DNA of 60,991 bases from JAVBKX01 sp031553835 (lineage in GTDB: Bacteria > Bacteroidota > Bacteroidia > Bacteroidales > Azobacteroidaceae): NCBI GenBank assembly GCA_031553835.1, contig JAVBKX010000030.1, forward strand, positions 1 to 60,991, given 5' to 3'. How positions within the stretch are numbered: position 1 is the stretch's first letter; each line of letters begins with the position of its first letter. The notes under the pieces are model-generated. The model was not told where the DNA came from. It saw only the letters and a program-made list of their open reading frames with translations, and did not search any database. This document shows, one piece after another, positions 33,826 through 42,262 of the stretch. The position numbers and the translations under genes are program-made.

Positions 33826-35343
33826 TTATTTGAGTCGTTCAATGGCTTGTTGCAGCCGGCGTATCACTTCGTCTTTTCCCAATATTTCGGTTATGTCGAA
33901 GATATGGGGACCTTTGGATTCCCCGACTAATGCCAGCCTGAATGCATTCATAACATTTCCCAGGTGATATTGTTTTGCTTCTATCCACTGTTTGACCAAT
34001 TCTTCTGTGTGGTGCGCCGAAAAATCAGCAATGGATTGCAACAACCGGGCTAATTCTCCCAATTGAGCGGCAGAATCGTCTTTCCAACGCTTTTGAACGG
34101 TTTTTTCATCATACGTTTCGGGAGCGACAAAAAAGAATGATGTTTGCTCCCAGAATTCGGTGGTAAAGTTGATCCGGTCTTTTACCAAACCGATGATTTT
34201 TTCCACTTGTTTTTCATGAACGGGAACGCCCTTCTTTTTTAATTCCGGTAAAAATAGTTGCGCCAATTCTTCGTTTGATTTTAACTGAATGTATTGGTGA
34301 TTAAACCACATTCCTTTTTTATAATCAAATTTAGCGCCGCTTTTACTGCATCGATCGAGGTTAAATAAGGTGATTAAATCTTCCATGGAAATTATTTCCC
34401 TGTCATCGCCGGGATTCCAACCCAACAGCGCTAAGAAATTAACAACTGCTTCGGGAAGATAGCCTTTTTCTCTATATCCGGATGATATTTCGCCTGAAAC
34501 AGGATCTTTCCATTCCAGCGGAAATACCGGAAATCCTAAACGGTCGCCATCGCGTTTGCTTAATTTTCCGTTGCCTTCCGGTTTGAGTAATAAAGGTAAA
34601 TGGGCGAATTGAGGCATTGTGTTTTCCCAACCGAAGTACTGGTATAACAGCACATGCAAGGGAGCGGACGGTAACCATTCTTCTCCTCGTATCACGTGGG
34701 TGATTTTCATTAAATGGTCATCGATAATATTGGCCAAATGATAGGTGGGCAGACCGTCGGATGATTTGTAGAGCACTTTGTCATCCAAAATAGAGGAGTT
34801 GATGCGTACTTCTCCCCGAATCAGGTCGTGAACGACAATATCAGTATCCGGCTCGATTTTAATACGCACAACATATTGTTTTCCGGCATGGATCAAAGCT
34901 TCGGTTTCTTCAGGAGAAAGCACAAGCGAATTGTTCATCAATCCGCGGGTGGAAGCGTCGTACTGGAAATTCGGAGTTTTTTCCCGCATTTCATTTAATG
35001 CTTCGGGTGTGTCGAAAGCAATGTAGGCTAATCTTTTTTCCAATAAATCATCTACATATTTTTTGTAAATGCTTTTTCGTTCTGATTGGCGGTAAGGCCC
35101 ATCCGGGCCACCTGTGTGAACACCGGCATCAAAGTGGATGCCCAGCCAATGGAACGATTCTATAATATATTGTTCGGCGCCTTCTACAAAGCGTTGCGAA
35201 TCGGTGTCTTCAATTCTTAAGAGGAATTCGCCTCCATGCTTTTTTGCAAACAGATAATTGTATAGCGCAGTTCTTACGCCGCCGATATGCAAAGGCCCGG
35301 TTGGGCTTGGAGCAAAGCGAACCCTAACTTTTTTGTCTGACAT
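33826..35343 (-). CDS. gltX: Glutamyl-tRNA synthetase
   Basis: Class I aminoacyl-tRNA synthetase that charges tRNA-Glu. The 505-residue protein has the HIGH-type motif in PSPTGPLHIGG (residues 12-22) and a KMSKS-type motif in GKLSKRDGD. Insert and anticodon-binding parts are complete. A 23-codon upstream extension (to 35412) is open but runs into the predicted promoter, and MSDKKVRVRFAPSPTGP is the usual start. It is probably the first gene of gltX-waaA-MATE-kinase. It is divergent from the HD phosphodiesterase gene. Confidence 0.96.
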   Translation of the reverse strand: MSDKKVRVRFAPSPTGPLHIGGVRTALYNYLFAKKHGGEFLLRIEDTDSQRFVEGAEQYIIESFHWLGIHFDAGVHTGGPDGPYRQSERKSIYKKYVDDLLEKRLAYIAFDTPEALNEMREKTPNFQYDASTRGLMNNSLVLSPEETEALIHAGKQYVVRIKIEPDTDIVVHDLIRGEVRINSSILDDKVLYKSSDGLPTYHLANIIDDHLMKITHVIRGEEWLPSAPLHVLLYQYFGWENTMPQFAHLPLLLKPEGNGKLSKRDGDRLGFPVFPLEWKDPVSGEISSGYREKGYLPEAVVNFLALLGWNPGDDREIISMEDLITLFNLDRCSKSGAKFDYKKGMWFNHQYIQLKSNEELAQLFLPELKKKGVPVHEKQVEKIIGLVKDRINFTTEFWEQTSFFFVAPETYDEKTVQKRWKDDSAAQLGELARLLQSIADFSAHHTEELVKQWIEAKQYHLGNVMNAFRLALVGESKGPHIFDITEILGKDEVIRRLQQAIERLK

Positions 35344-35369
35344 ACGGTATGATTTAGCTAAATTTCCCG

Positions 35370-35377
35370 CAAAAGTA
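35370..35377 (-). promoter_or_regulatory. Candidate -7 box for gltX
   Basis: TACTTTTG on the minus strand fits TAnnTTTG and is 27 bp upstream of gltX. A plus-strand near-match, TACTTTTC at 35398-35405, could serve the divergent HD-domain gene. Confidence 0.4.
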
Positions 35378-35426
35378 CGTATATTTATCTTTTTTTTACT
35401 ACTTTTCGGCAAAAATCGATTTGGAT

Positions 35427-37499
35427 ATGGACAAAAAAAATATCAAAATACCGGTATATGTATATTTTATTGTGGTCGCGCTTATCATTATTTCCCTCTT
35501 TCCGCGTCAGAGTAAATTCCGATATACTTTTATGGAAAACAAACCTTGGAAGTATGGTTTGCTGACTGCTCCGTTTGATTTTCCTATTTATAAATCGTCT
35601 GCCGAATTAAAGCAGGAACAGGATAGTATATTGACTGCGTTTATCCCTTATTTCCAACGGAAAGCGCCTGCAATTGGAGATCCGGTAGAGCGATTTGCAA
35701 AGACATATAGTCAACATTTGCCGCCCCAATGGACTTATGCTTATTATCAATATGCTTATAAAACGTTGAAGGAAATTTATGCGGCAGGCATTGTTTCCGT
35801 TAGCGATTATGCTTTTTTAAGAGATAATCAGTATGCATATTTTAAGATTGTAGAAGGTAACGAAGCTTCTTCGCCGCGCAATACCAACGATTTATTTACC
35901 GTAAAATCGGCTTATTCGTATTTGTTGGATAATTGTCCCGACAACCTGGATGTAAATATTCTGAAAGAAGGGGATTTGAATGAATATTTGTCGGAATCGT
36001 TGAAACAGGATAAACAAATATCGGATAAAGTCAAAAATGAAATCATCCAAAAAATTTCCCCGTCTAACGGGATGGTTCAGGCCGGACAAAAGATTGTGGA
36101 TCGCGGTGAAATTGTCAATGCTTCCACCTATAAAATCCTCAATTCATTGAAATCTGTTTATGATTCGCGTACCGATAATGCACAACGGCAGGGGTGGCTG
36201 TTGGTAGGTTGTATTGTGTTGGTGTGTGTGTTGCTGGCGTGTTTTTATTGTTACCTGTATCTTTTCCGGCATCTTCAGATATTCAGCCACGATAAAGATA
36301 TGTGGTTTATGTTGAGTATGATCTTATTGTTTACGGTATTGACGGAATTGACGGTGAATTATGGTTTTTTTAACGTGTATATCATTCCTTATGCGATCAT
36401 ACCGATATCTATCCGTACTTTTTTCGATTCGCGAACGGCATTTATGGCTCATTCGGTGACCATTTTGATGTGTTCGCTGATGGTATTGTTTCCTTTCGAA
36501 TTTATTGTACTGCAATTAGTGGCCGGAATGATTGCGATTTATACATTGAAAGATTTGTCCACCCGGTTGCAATTGATTCAATGTTCGGTCTATGTGTTGT
36601 TGTCGTATGTAGTATTGTATTGGGCATTGATGATGTATCAGGAAGGGGAATGGGCAAAACTCAACTGGAAGATGTTCATTTATTTTGGTATTAATTGTGT
36701 CCTTCTGATGTTTACTTATGCATTCATTTATATTATTGAACGTTTGTTTCGATACACATCAGGAGTGACATTGGTGGAATTATCTGACATTCATTCTCCT
36801 GTTTTACAGCAATTTTCGGAGTTGTCGCCCGGTAGTTTCCAACATTCTATCCAGGTGTCTATTCTGGCTTCTGCGGCTGCATCCAAAATCAGGGCGAATG
36901 CCTGGTTGGTGCGTACCGGAGCATTGTATCACGATATTGGAAAAATGAAAAACCCTGCCTATTTTACTGAAAATCAGGTTGGGGAATATAATCCGCATAA
37001 AGGATTGACTTATGAGCAAAGCGCTCAAATTATCATTAGCCATGTGACTGATGGCATGCAAATAGCGGAAAAATATAACATTCCAAAGGTCATCCGTGAT
37101 TTTATACAGACTCATCATGGAATGGGAAAAACCTGGTATTTTTACAACTCTCAGCGGAATGAATATCCTGATGAGCCGATTGATGAATCCAAATTTACTT
37201 ATCCCGGTCCCAATCCTTTTTCAAAGGAAACCGCTTTATTGATGATGGCTGACGCCGTGGAAGCTTCTTCACGCAGTTTGACTAATTATTCGGAAGGGTC
37301 GATTACCGAATTAGTTCATAAAATTATTGATCGTCAGATTAAGGAAGGGTTGCTCAAAGAAGCCCCGGTTTCGTTTCGCGATATCGAGATGGTGAAAGCG
37401 GTTTTTATTGAAAAATTGATAACGATGTTTCATTCCCGGATTAGTTATCCGGAGTTAAAAAATGAGCAGGAAGAAAATCTAAAACCGGGGAAAGAATAA
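35427..37499 (+). CDS. 7TM-HD family phosphohydrolase (PgpH-like cyclic-di-AMP phosphodiesterase)
   Basis: A 690-residue inner-membrane protein with one N-terminal helix (about 8-24), an extracellular 7TMR-HDED-type domain (about 40-250), seven membrane helices (about 255-460) and a cytoplasmic HD domain. The HD motifs are intact: HSIQ near 475, YHDIGKMKNPAYFTENQ, ISHVTDG and QTHHG. Proteins with this layout, such as Listeria PgpH, hydrolyse cyclic di-AMP. That function is inferred here because the cyclase is not in the window. ATG at 35427 was chosen over a TTG two codons upstream. It leads a group with dtd, deoC and a VanZ gene. Confidence 0.9.
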   Translation: MDKKNIKIPVYVYFIVVALIIISLFPRQSKFRYTFMENKPWKYGLLTAPFDFPIYKSSAELKQEQDSILTAFIPYFQRKAPAIGDPVERFAKTYSQHLPPQWTYAYYQYAYKTLKEIYAAGIVSVSDYAFLRDNQYAYFKIVEGNEASSPRNTNDLFTVKSAYSYLLDNCPDNLDVNILKEGDLNEYLSESLKQDKQISDKVKNEIIQKISPSNGMVQAGQKIVDRGEIVNASTYKILNSLKSVYDSRTDNAQRQGWLLVGCIVLVCVLLACFYCYLYLFRHLQIFSHDKDMWFMLSMILLFTVLTELTVNYGFFNVYIIPYAIIPISIRTFFDSRTAFMAHSVTILMCSLMVLFPFEFIVLQLVAGMIAIYTLKDLSTRLQLIQCSVYVLLSYVVLYWALMMYQEGEWAKLNWKMFIYFGINCVLLMFTYAFIYIIERLFRYTSGVTLVELSDIHSPVLQQFSELSPGSFQHSIQVSILASAAASKIRANAWLVRTGALYHDIGKMKNPAYFTENQVGEYNPHKGLTYEQSAQIIISHVTDGMQIAEKYNIPKVIRDFIQTHHGMGKTWYFYNSQRNEYPDEPIDESKFTYPGPNPFSKETALLMMADAVEASSRSLTNYSEGSITELVHKIIDRQIKEGLLKEAPVSFRDIEMVKAVFIEKLITMFHSRISYPELKNEQEENLKPGKE

Positions 37500-37517
37500 A
37501 GTGTAAGAAGATATTGT

Positions 37518-37970
37518 ATGAGAGTTGTAATTCAACGAGTGTCGGAGGCTTCGGTAACGATTGACGGTCTTGTTTATTCATCCATAGGTAACGGCTTATT
37601 AATTTTGGTTGGCATTGAAGAGGCCGACAAGCGTGAGGATATTGATTTTTTGTGTAAGAAAATAGTACAATTACGTATTTTTAACGATGACAATGGCGTA
37701 ATGAATTGTTCATTGTTGGATATTGATGGCGAAATCCTCTGTGTCAGTCAGTTTACATTACATGCTTCTACTAAAAAAGGGAATCGTCCGTCGTATATCA
37801 GAGCTGCAAAACCGGATATTGCGATCCCTTTGTACCATGATTTTTGCAATCAGTTGGAAAGTAAGTTGGGAAAAAAAATAAAAACAGGTAAATTTGGCGC
37901 CGATATGAAAGTAGCCCTCATCAATGATGGGCCGGTCACTATTTGGATGGATTCGAAAGAGGGGATGTAA
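37518..37970 (+). CDS. dtd: D-aminoacyl-tRNA deacylase
   Basis: Removes D-amino acids, and glycine from tRNA-Ala, wrongly attached to tRNA. The 150-residue protein has the family start MRVVIQRVSEASVTIDG, the SQFTLHASTKKGNRPSY block and the C-terminal NDGPVTIWMDS corresponding to the cross-subunit GP motif. Length is normal. It lies 18 bp after the HD phosphodiesterase gene and 15 bp before deoC. In many Bacteroidales a MazG-type pyrophosphohydrolase gene sits between dtd and deoC. It is absent here. Confidence 0.96.
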   Translation: MRVVIQRVSEASVTIDGLVYSSIGNGLLILVGIEEADKREDIDFLCKKIVQLRIFNDDNGVMNCSLLDIDGEILCVSQFTLHASTKKGNRPSYIRAAKPDIAIPLYHDFCNQLESKLGKKIKTGKFGADMKVALINDGPVTIWMDSKEGM

Positions 37971-37985
37971 CTAATTGACATTTTT

Positions 37986-38840
37986 ATGGATAAATATCAA
38001 GATGTATTGGAACTGTTTAATCTGCATTTGAATGATGCTGAGGTAAGCCGGAAAGTGAATGAAATAATAGATAATAACGTGCAGGAGAACATGACTCCGG
38101 AAGTATATAAAAATATCTATTCGTGTATTGATTTAACTTCTTTGAATACAGAAGATTCGAGAGAAAGTATCTGGAAATTCACAGGGCAGGTAAATGATTT
38201 TGACGGAACGTCCGACATGGATAATGTGGCGGCTGTCTGTGTGTATCCGAATTTTGTAGAAACAGTCAAAGAAGCGCTTACCGCCAATGTGAAGATTGCT
38301 GCTGTGGCCGGAGGTTTTCCTTCTTCGCAAACTTTTATTGAAGTGAAAATTGCCGAAGTCGGATTAGCAGTGGCCGAAGGCGCCGACGAAATTGATATCG
38401 TAATGAATCTCGGCGCATTTTTTGAAAATGATCTTGAATCTGTCTGCACAGAAATCACAGAGATACAAGAAACTTGTCGCGAAGCCCGTTTGAAAGTGAT
38501 TTTGGAAACCGGATTGTTGAAATCGGCTTCGGCAATCAAAAAAGCATCGGTATTGGCCATGTATTCGGGAGCGGATTTCATTAAAACATCGACAGGAAAA
38601 GTATATCCGGGCGCTTCCCCCGAAGCTGTGTATGTGATGTGTGAGGCCATTCGTGAATATTATCAATTGCATAACAAAAAAATAGGAATTAAAGTGTCCG
38701 GAGGAATCCGCACAGTGGCTGATGCTGTGAAATATTATACCATAGTCAAAGCAATGCTGGGTTCCGAATGGCTCGATCCTGAGTGTTTCAGAATAGGAGC
38801 GAGCGGATTAACTACAAATTTGTTGGAGGCGATCGGATGA
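37986..38840 (+). CDS. deoC: Deoxyribose-phosphate aldolase
   Basis: Cleaves 2-deoxyribose-5-phosphate to glyceraldehyde-3-phosphate and acetaldehyde in deoxynucleoside salvage. The 284-residue TIM-barrel protein has the Schiff-base Lys200 in FIKTSTGK, the second lysine at 236 in GIKVSGG, Asp49 in CIDLT and Asp137 in EIDIVMN. It is longer than E. coli DeoC (259) because of an N-terminal helical extension, as in other Bacteroidota. Its TGA overlaps the ATG of the following gene. Confidence 0.96.
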   Translation: MDKYQDVLELFNLHLNDAEVSRKVNEIIDNNVQENMTPEVYKNIYSCIDLTSLNTEDSRESIWKFTGQVNDFDGTSDMDNVAAVCVYPNFVETVKEALTANVKIAAVAGGFPSSQTFIEVKIAEVGLAVAEGADEIDIVMNLGAFFENDLESVCTEITEIQETCREARLKVILETGLLKSASAIKKASVLAMYSGADFIKTSTGKVYPGASPEAVYVMCEAIREYYQLHNKKIGIKVSGGIRTVADAVKYYTIVKAMLGSEWLDPECFRIGASGLTTNLLEAIG

Positions 38841-39229
38841 TGGTGTGGCGTTTTTTGAAACAATCATGGATTAGTATCCTTGTTTATGGAGCGATTCTTG
38901 TTCTGTGTATGATCGATTCGACCGATCTGCCGGCAGAACCGATGTCTGATTTTGACAAACTGGTTCACCTGTTAATGTTTGGCGTGGTCTCCGGCGTCGC
39001 TTTCTTTGAGAATTCACATTATTTCCGATGCTTTGTTCCCTATATTCGACTGTTGATGGGGTCGTTAGTATTTCCCATTATTTTTGGAGGAATGATCGAA
39101 TTGTTACAGGAATATTGTTCGGCCTCCCGCTCCGGCGATTGGATGGATTTTCTTTTTGATGTAGTGGGAATTGGTATGGGTTATTTGCTTTGCGTTTTTA
39201 TCAATAAAAAATTAAAGCGTGCCATTTGA
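38837..39229 (+). CDS. VanZ-family small membrane protein
   Basis: A 130-residue protein with four predicted membrane helices and VanZ-like features: a DKLVHLLMFG motif after the first helix, GGMIELLQ in the third, and SGDWMDFLFDVVGIGMGYLL in the last. VanZ was named for low-level teicoplanin resistance, but the general role of the family is unknown. The ATG at 38837 overlaps the deoC stop (ATGA), pointing to coupled translation. A longer upstream frame would overlap deoC by 58 bp and is not favoured. Confidence 0.85.
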   Translation: MMVWRFLKQSWISILVYGAILVLCMIDSTDLPAEPMSDFDKLVHLLMFGVVSGVAFFENSHYFRCFVPYIRLLMGSLVFPIIFGGMIELLQEYCSASRSGDWMDFLFDVVGIGMGYLLCVFINKKLKRAI

Positions 39230-39262
39230 TGGCTTTTACTGAATCGGTATAGATTGGTGTTG

Positions 39263-40552
39263 TTATTTCTTTAATGCCCAACGACCGAACCAGGCGATCA
39301 CAATAAAACAAATCAAAGGTAATACGAACGAAATCCGTACGGAGGATAGTGATTCAAACCAAACGGCTTTATCGATTAGCAGCCCTTGTAAGGGAGGCAT
39401 CAGGCAACCGCCTCCAATGGCCAGGATTAATCCTGCGGAACCTAATTTGGCATCATTTCCCAATCCTTTCAGCGCAATTCCGTAGATGGTGGGAAACATT
39501 AATGACATACAGGCTGAAATAGCCATTAGGCAGTATAATCCGGTCATACCGGGTATGAAAATAGTGCCTGATGTGAACAAAATGCCGCCGGTAGCCAAGT
39601 AGAGCAATAATGCACTGGGTTTTATGTATTTTAAGAGAAAAGTACAAATAAAACGGCTGGTGACAAAAATTCCCATAGCTATCATATTGTAGCCTTGTGC
39701 GTCGGCTTTGCTCATCCCTAATTCAGAGCCGGCATACTGGATAATGAATGTCCATACCATGATTTGAACTCCAACGTAAAATGCTTGAGCGACAACCGAC
39801 CAAATGTAGCGGTGATTTTTAATCAAACGTTTGAAAGTAGAACCTAAATTTAAAGCGCTTTTGGTTTTGAGAGTATCGTTAGGCAGTTTGGAAAATGCAA
39901 AAACAAGGAAAAAACACAATACCACGGCACCAAGTATAAGATAAGGCCAACTGACCACATCCAAATCGCTTTTTTGCAGGGTCGAGAATGCTGCAGGATC
40001 GACATTTTTCAAGAGGATCCGTTCGTCTTCGGTAGCGGTATTCAGTTTGGAAAGAATAAATTCTTTGGCAACAAGCATTCCTGTAAGAGAGCCAATCGGA
40101 TTGAATGCTTGCGACAGATTGAGCCGGCGCGTTGCCGTTTCTTCTGCACCCATTGACAAAATGTAAGGATTAGAAGTGGTTTCTAAAAAAGCTAATCCGC
40201 AAGTCATGACAAAATAGGCGATCAAAAATGCCCAAAAAGCCATGGCGTTGCCTGCCGGAATAAAAAGGAAACAACCTGTGGCATACAACAGCAATCCGAC
40301 TAAAATGCCTTTTTTGTAGGTGTATTTTGTAATGAAAATGGCAGCCGGAATGGCCATAAAACAGTATCCGCCATAAAAAGCGAATTGTACCAAGGCGCTT
40401 TCAAAATTAGAAATCAGCAAAATATTTTTGAATGCAGCGACCATCGGATTGGTGATGTCATTCGCAAATCCCCATAAAGCAAACAGAGAAGTGACAAGAA
40501 TAAAAGGAAATAGCAACGCCCGGGTTACAACTGGTATTTTTTGTGTCGTCAT
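39263..40552 (-). CDS. FucP/GluP-type sugar:H+ symporter (MFS)
   Basis: A 429-residue inner-membrane transporter with 12 predicted helices of the fucose/glucose-galactose permease family. It shows the family start SLFALWGFANDITNPMVAAFKNI, GLAFLETTSNPYILSMG in the fourth-fifth helix region, and SLMFPTIYGIALKGLG and GGGCLMPPLQGLLID in the second half. Substrate (fucose, glucose, galactose or N-acetylglucosamine) cannot be told, and no sugar kinase or isomerase gene is adjacent. It is a single gene with a -7 box overlapped by an inverted repeat, so it is probably regulated. Confidence 0.9.
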   Translation of the reverse strand: MTTQKIPVVTRALLFPFILVTSLFALWGFANDITNPMVAAFKNILLISNFESALVQFAFYGGYCFMAIPAAIFITKYTYKKGILVGLLLYATGCFLFIPAGNAMAFWAFLIAYFVMTCGLAFLETTSNPYILSMGAEETATRRLNLSQAFNPIGSLTGMLVAKEFILSKLNTATEDERILLKNVDPAAFSTLQKSDLDVVSWPYLILGAVVLCFFLVFAFSKLPNDTLKTKSALNLGSTFKRLIKNHRYIWSVVAQAFYVGVQIMVWTFIIQYAGSELGMSKADAQGYNMIAMGIFVTSRFICTFLLKYIKPSALLLYLATGGILFTSGTIFIPGMTGLYCLMAISACMSLMFPTIYGIALKGLGNDAKLGSAGLILAIGGGCLMPPLQGLLIDKAVWFESLSSVRISFVLPLICFIVIAWFGRWALKK

Positions 40553-40585
40553 GATCTAAGAGTATGAGTAAAAATTAACATGAAA

Positions 40586-40611
40586 GCACAAAGATATTAA
40601 AAACTTTGTGC
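40586..40611 (-). promoter_or_regulatory. -7 box overlapped by an operator-like inverted repeat (FucP-type gene)
   Basis: TATCTTTG (40589-40596, minus strand) fits TAnnTTTG and is 37 bp upstream of the transporter start. The perfect arms GCACAAAG (40586-40593) and CTTTGTGC (40604-40611) enclose it, separated by 10 bp, as expected for a repressor site. It could also be an RNA hairpin only if transcription began upstream. Confidence 0.5.
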
Positions 40612-40801
40612 CTGCATGTCTTTACGTTAAAAAACTTACAAATGAACGGATCAATGATTTGCATCAACGAACAGAATCCTCTCGTAAATAGCCGGTTTTG
40701 ATCACTTCCTGGCTTTGACGGTCTCTATCCTGATTGTGGAGAACGTCCGGGGACCGGGTAATAAATGACTGAAAATTAATTCGAATCGGATTGATGAAAA
40801 T

Positions 40802-40830
40802 AAAAAGGCGAACCGGTTGGCTCGCCTTTT
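40802..40830 (-). terminator. Intrinsic terminator of the outer-membrane barrel gene
   Basis: AAAAGGCGA (40803-40811) and TCGCCTTTT (40822-40830) pair perfectly around a 10-nt loop. On the minus strand the stem is followed by TTATTTT. It lies about 22 bp past the stop of the gene at 40852. Confidence 0.85.
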
Positions 40831-40851
40831 CACGTATGTCAGGTCGTTTTC

Positions 40852-41412
40852 TTAGAAAGACATGCTTAAGCCAAAGTTTAATGTGCTGGCATCCAGGCGA
40901 AGTCCGCCTGCATGAGCATCGCCTTGCGCTGCATATCCTAAGAAACCATAAGTAGCAGTGATAGCAAAGCGGTCGCTTAAGTTGTAAGCAATACCTGGTT
41001 TGATGCCTAAATCCCAATAAACATCGGAATTTTCAGTATCAGTTCCTGCTAATGATAGTTGAGCTTGCCCGTAAAGACTGAATTTGTCGAAAGTCTTACA
41101 GTAGTAACGTGCATAAGGAGCAATGCCGTATTGGAATGATTCACCTTCGGTTTCATAGCCTAATCCTAATGCAAGCCCGATAGCCAGGTTGTCTTGGATG
41201 AAATATCCTAATTCAGGGCTGATAGAAATTGTGTTGGATTTCGCTCCTGTTTGAGATTTTGTTGACCAAAAACCAGTGATAAATTCGGGGGAATTTCCAA
41301 CGTAAGATGCTGAACCTCCGATGTTATTCATTCCTAAATACATTGAACCTTTTTGTGCATTTGCTGCAAGAGCAACAACCATAACTAAAGCTACTAAAAA
41401 CGTTTTTTTCAT
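40852..41412 (-). CDS. Small outer-membrane beta-barrel protein
   Basis: A 186-residue protein with a signal peptide (MKKTFLVALVMVVALAANA, cleaved before QKG), alternating polar/hydrophobic strands with glycine-aromatic patterns (GYFIQDNLAIGLALGLGYE, GIKPGIAYNLSDRFAITATYGFLGY) and a C-terminal phenylalanine (LNFGLSMSF), the usual signal for outer-membrane insertion. The size suggests an 8-stranded OmpX/OmpW-like barrel. Function unknown. A 17-codon upstream extension is open, but the signal-peptide ATG is clearly the start. Strong promoter and terminator suggest abundant expression. Confidence 0.85.
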   Translation of the reverse strand: MKKTFLVALVMVVALAANAQKGSMYLGMNNIGGSASYVGNSPEFITGFWSTKSQTGAKSNTISISPELGYFIQDNLAIGLALGLGYETEGESFQYGIAPYARYYCKTFDKFSLYGQAQLSLAGTDTENSDVYWDLGIKPGIAYNLSDRFAITATYGFLGYAAQGDAHAGGLRLDASTLNFGLSMSF

Positions 41413-41479
41413 TTTGATTAAAAATAAATCTTGCCTACTCTCTATGCTTTTCGGCGTCCGCATTTGTTAAAAAACGGTG

Positions 41480-41510
41480 CAAAGGTAGAGTATTATTATT
41501 GAATTGCAAA
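41480..41510 (-). promoter_or_regulatory. Promoter of the outer-membrane barrel gene
   Basis: TTTG (41507-41510, minus strand), a 19-nt spacer and TACCTTTG (41480-41487) match the Bacteroidetes consensus. The leader to the ATG at 41412 would be about 60 nt. Confidence 0.7.
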
Positions 41511-41517
41511 TTTTTGG

Positions 41518-42246
41518 TTAACGAAATGATTTTTTAGTTAATTCGTTTTTTAGTAATTTGCTGTGTGATAGATAATTTTGGTCGTTGGCATAAATAAAGA
41601 GTAGTGTGCCATCTTTTATGGTGTTTATAATTTCTTCGCAAATAGGTTCGGGAAGGGCAGGACATCCAAAACTGCGTCCCAATCGTCCGTCGGATGGTAT
41701 CAGATTCGGATCGCAATAGGATGCGCCATGGATAACGATGGCGCGTTCTCTCGCCAGATCGTTGAACCCCGGTTCCAGGCCGTCAAGGAGCAACGAATAG
41801 CCATTTCTGCCGTCATAAGTTCCTCCGGTACGATAAAATCCTAACGAGCTTTTGTGAGATCCTTTTTTATTGGAAAAGGAAGTGGCGTAATTTTCACCGC
41901 TGTTTTTTCCATGAGCGACATGGGAAAGGTATAGTAGTTTTTTGTGTCTGAGATCTAAAACATAAAATCTTTTTTCCGTAGAAGGTTTGGAGAAATCGAC
42001 TAAAGAGAAAATTTCATTTTTTTGGGTGTTGATATTGTTGTATCCTGCCATGGCTTTCTCGAAAACAGTATAATTGATAATATTTTCCAAATGCATGTCA
42101 AGATAAAGTTGTTGACAATCAGAGAGGGAGGTTTGGATAGTTGTGTTGGTTTTGGTGTCGGGATTAGCTTCGTTGGCCGAAGCGGAATTTAATGAAAAGG
42201 TTGCTAAGAATATGGATGCAACCACATTGACTAACGAATGTAACAT
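41518..42246 (-). CDS. L,D-transpeptidase-family protein (YkuD_2 type)
   Basis: A 242-residue exported protein with signal peptide MLHSLVNVVASIFLATFSLNSASA. The catalytic domain matches the murein L,D-transpeptidase YkuD_2 group: YVLDLRHKKLLYLSHVAHGKNSG, SSLGFYRTGG, His173 in VIHGASY and Cys195 in GRSFGCPALP. Such enzymes form 3-3 cross-links in peptidoglycan or attach other groups to it in the periplasm. The open frame extends 48 codons upstream into the next gene, but the signal-peptide ATG is preferred. It is 16 bp downstream of a second, different L,D-transpeptidase. Confidence 0.87.
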   Translation of the reverse strand: MLHSLVNVVASIFLATFSLNSASANEANPDTKTNTTIQTSLSDCQQLYLDMHLENIINYTVFEKAMAGYNNINTQKNEIFSLVDFSKPSTEKRFYVLDLRHKKLLYLSHVAHGKNSGENYATSFSNKKGSHKSSLGFYRTGGTYDGRNGYSLLLDGLEPGFNDLARERAIVIHGASYCDPNLIPSDGRLGRSFGCPALPEPICEEIINTIKDGTLLFIYANDQNYLSHSKLLKNELTKKSFR

Positions 42247-42262
42247 AATTTGGTGTGTTGGA

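Larger units (their letters stand above)
40553..40851. other. Intergenic region with sugar-transporter promoter and a terminator
   Basis: This gap of about 300 bp has no convincing gene. A minus-strand frame spanning 40664-41017 has no family signature and overlaps the true outer-membrane protein gene. Visible signals are the promoter/inverted repeat at 40586-40611 and the terminator at 40802-40830. Confidence 0.6.

Noticed and set aside
37971..37985. Missing MazG-type gene between dtd and deoC as a deletion scar
   Set aside because: The gap is a clean 15 bp with no remnant; gene order simply differs from some relatives.
40664..41017. Minus-strand 117-codon frame rich in Cys and Arg
   Set aside because: It overlaps the real outer-membrane barrel gene and a terminator, and its composition is that of a shadow frame.
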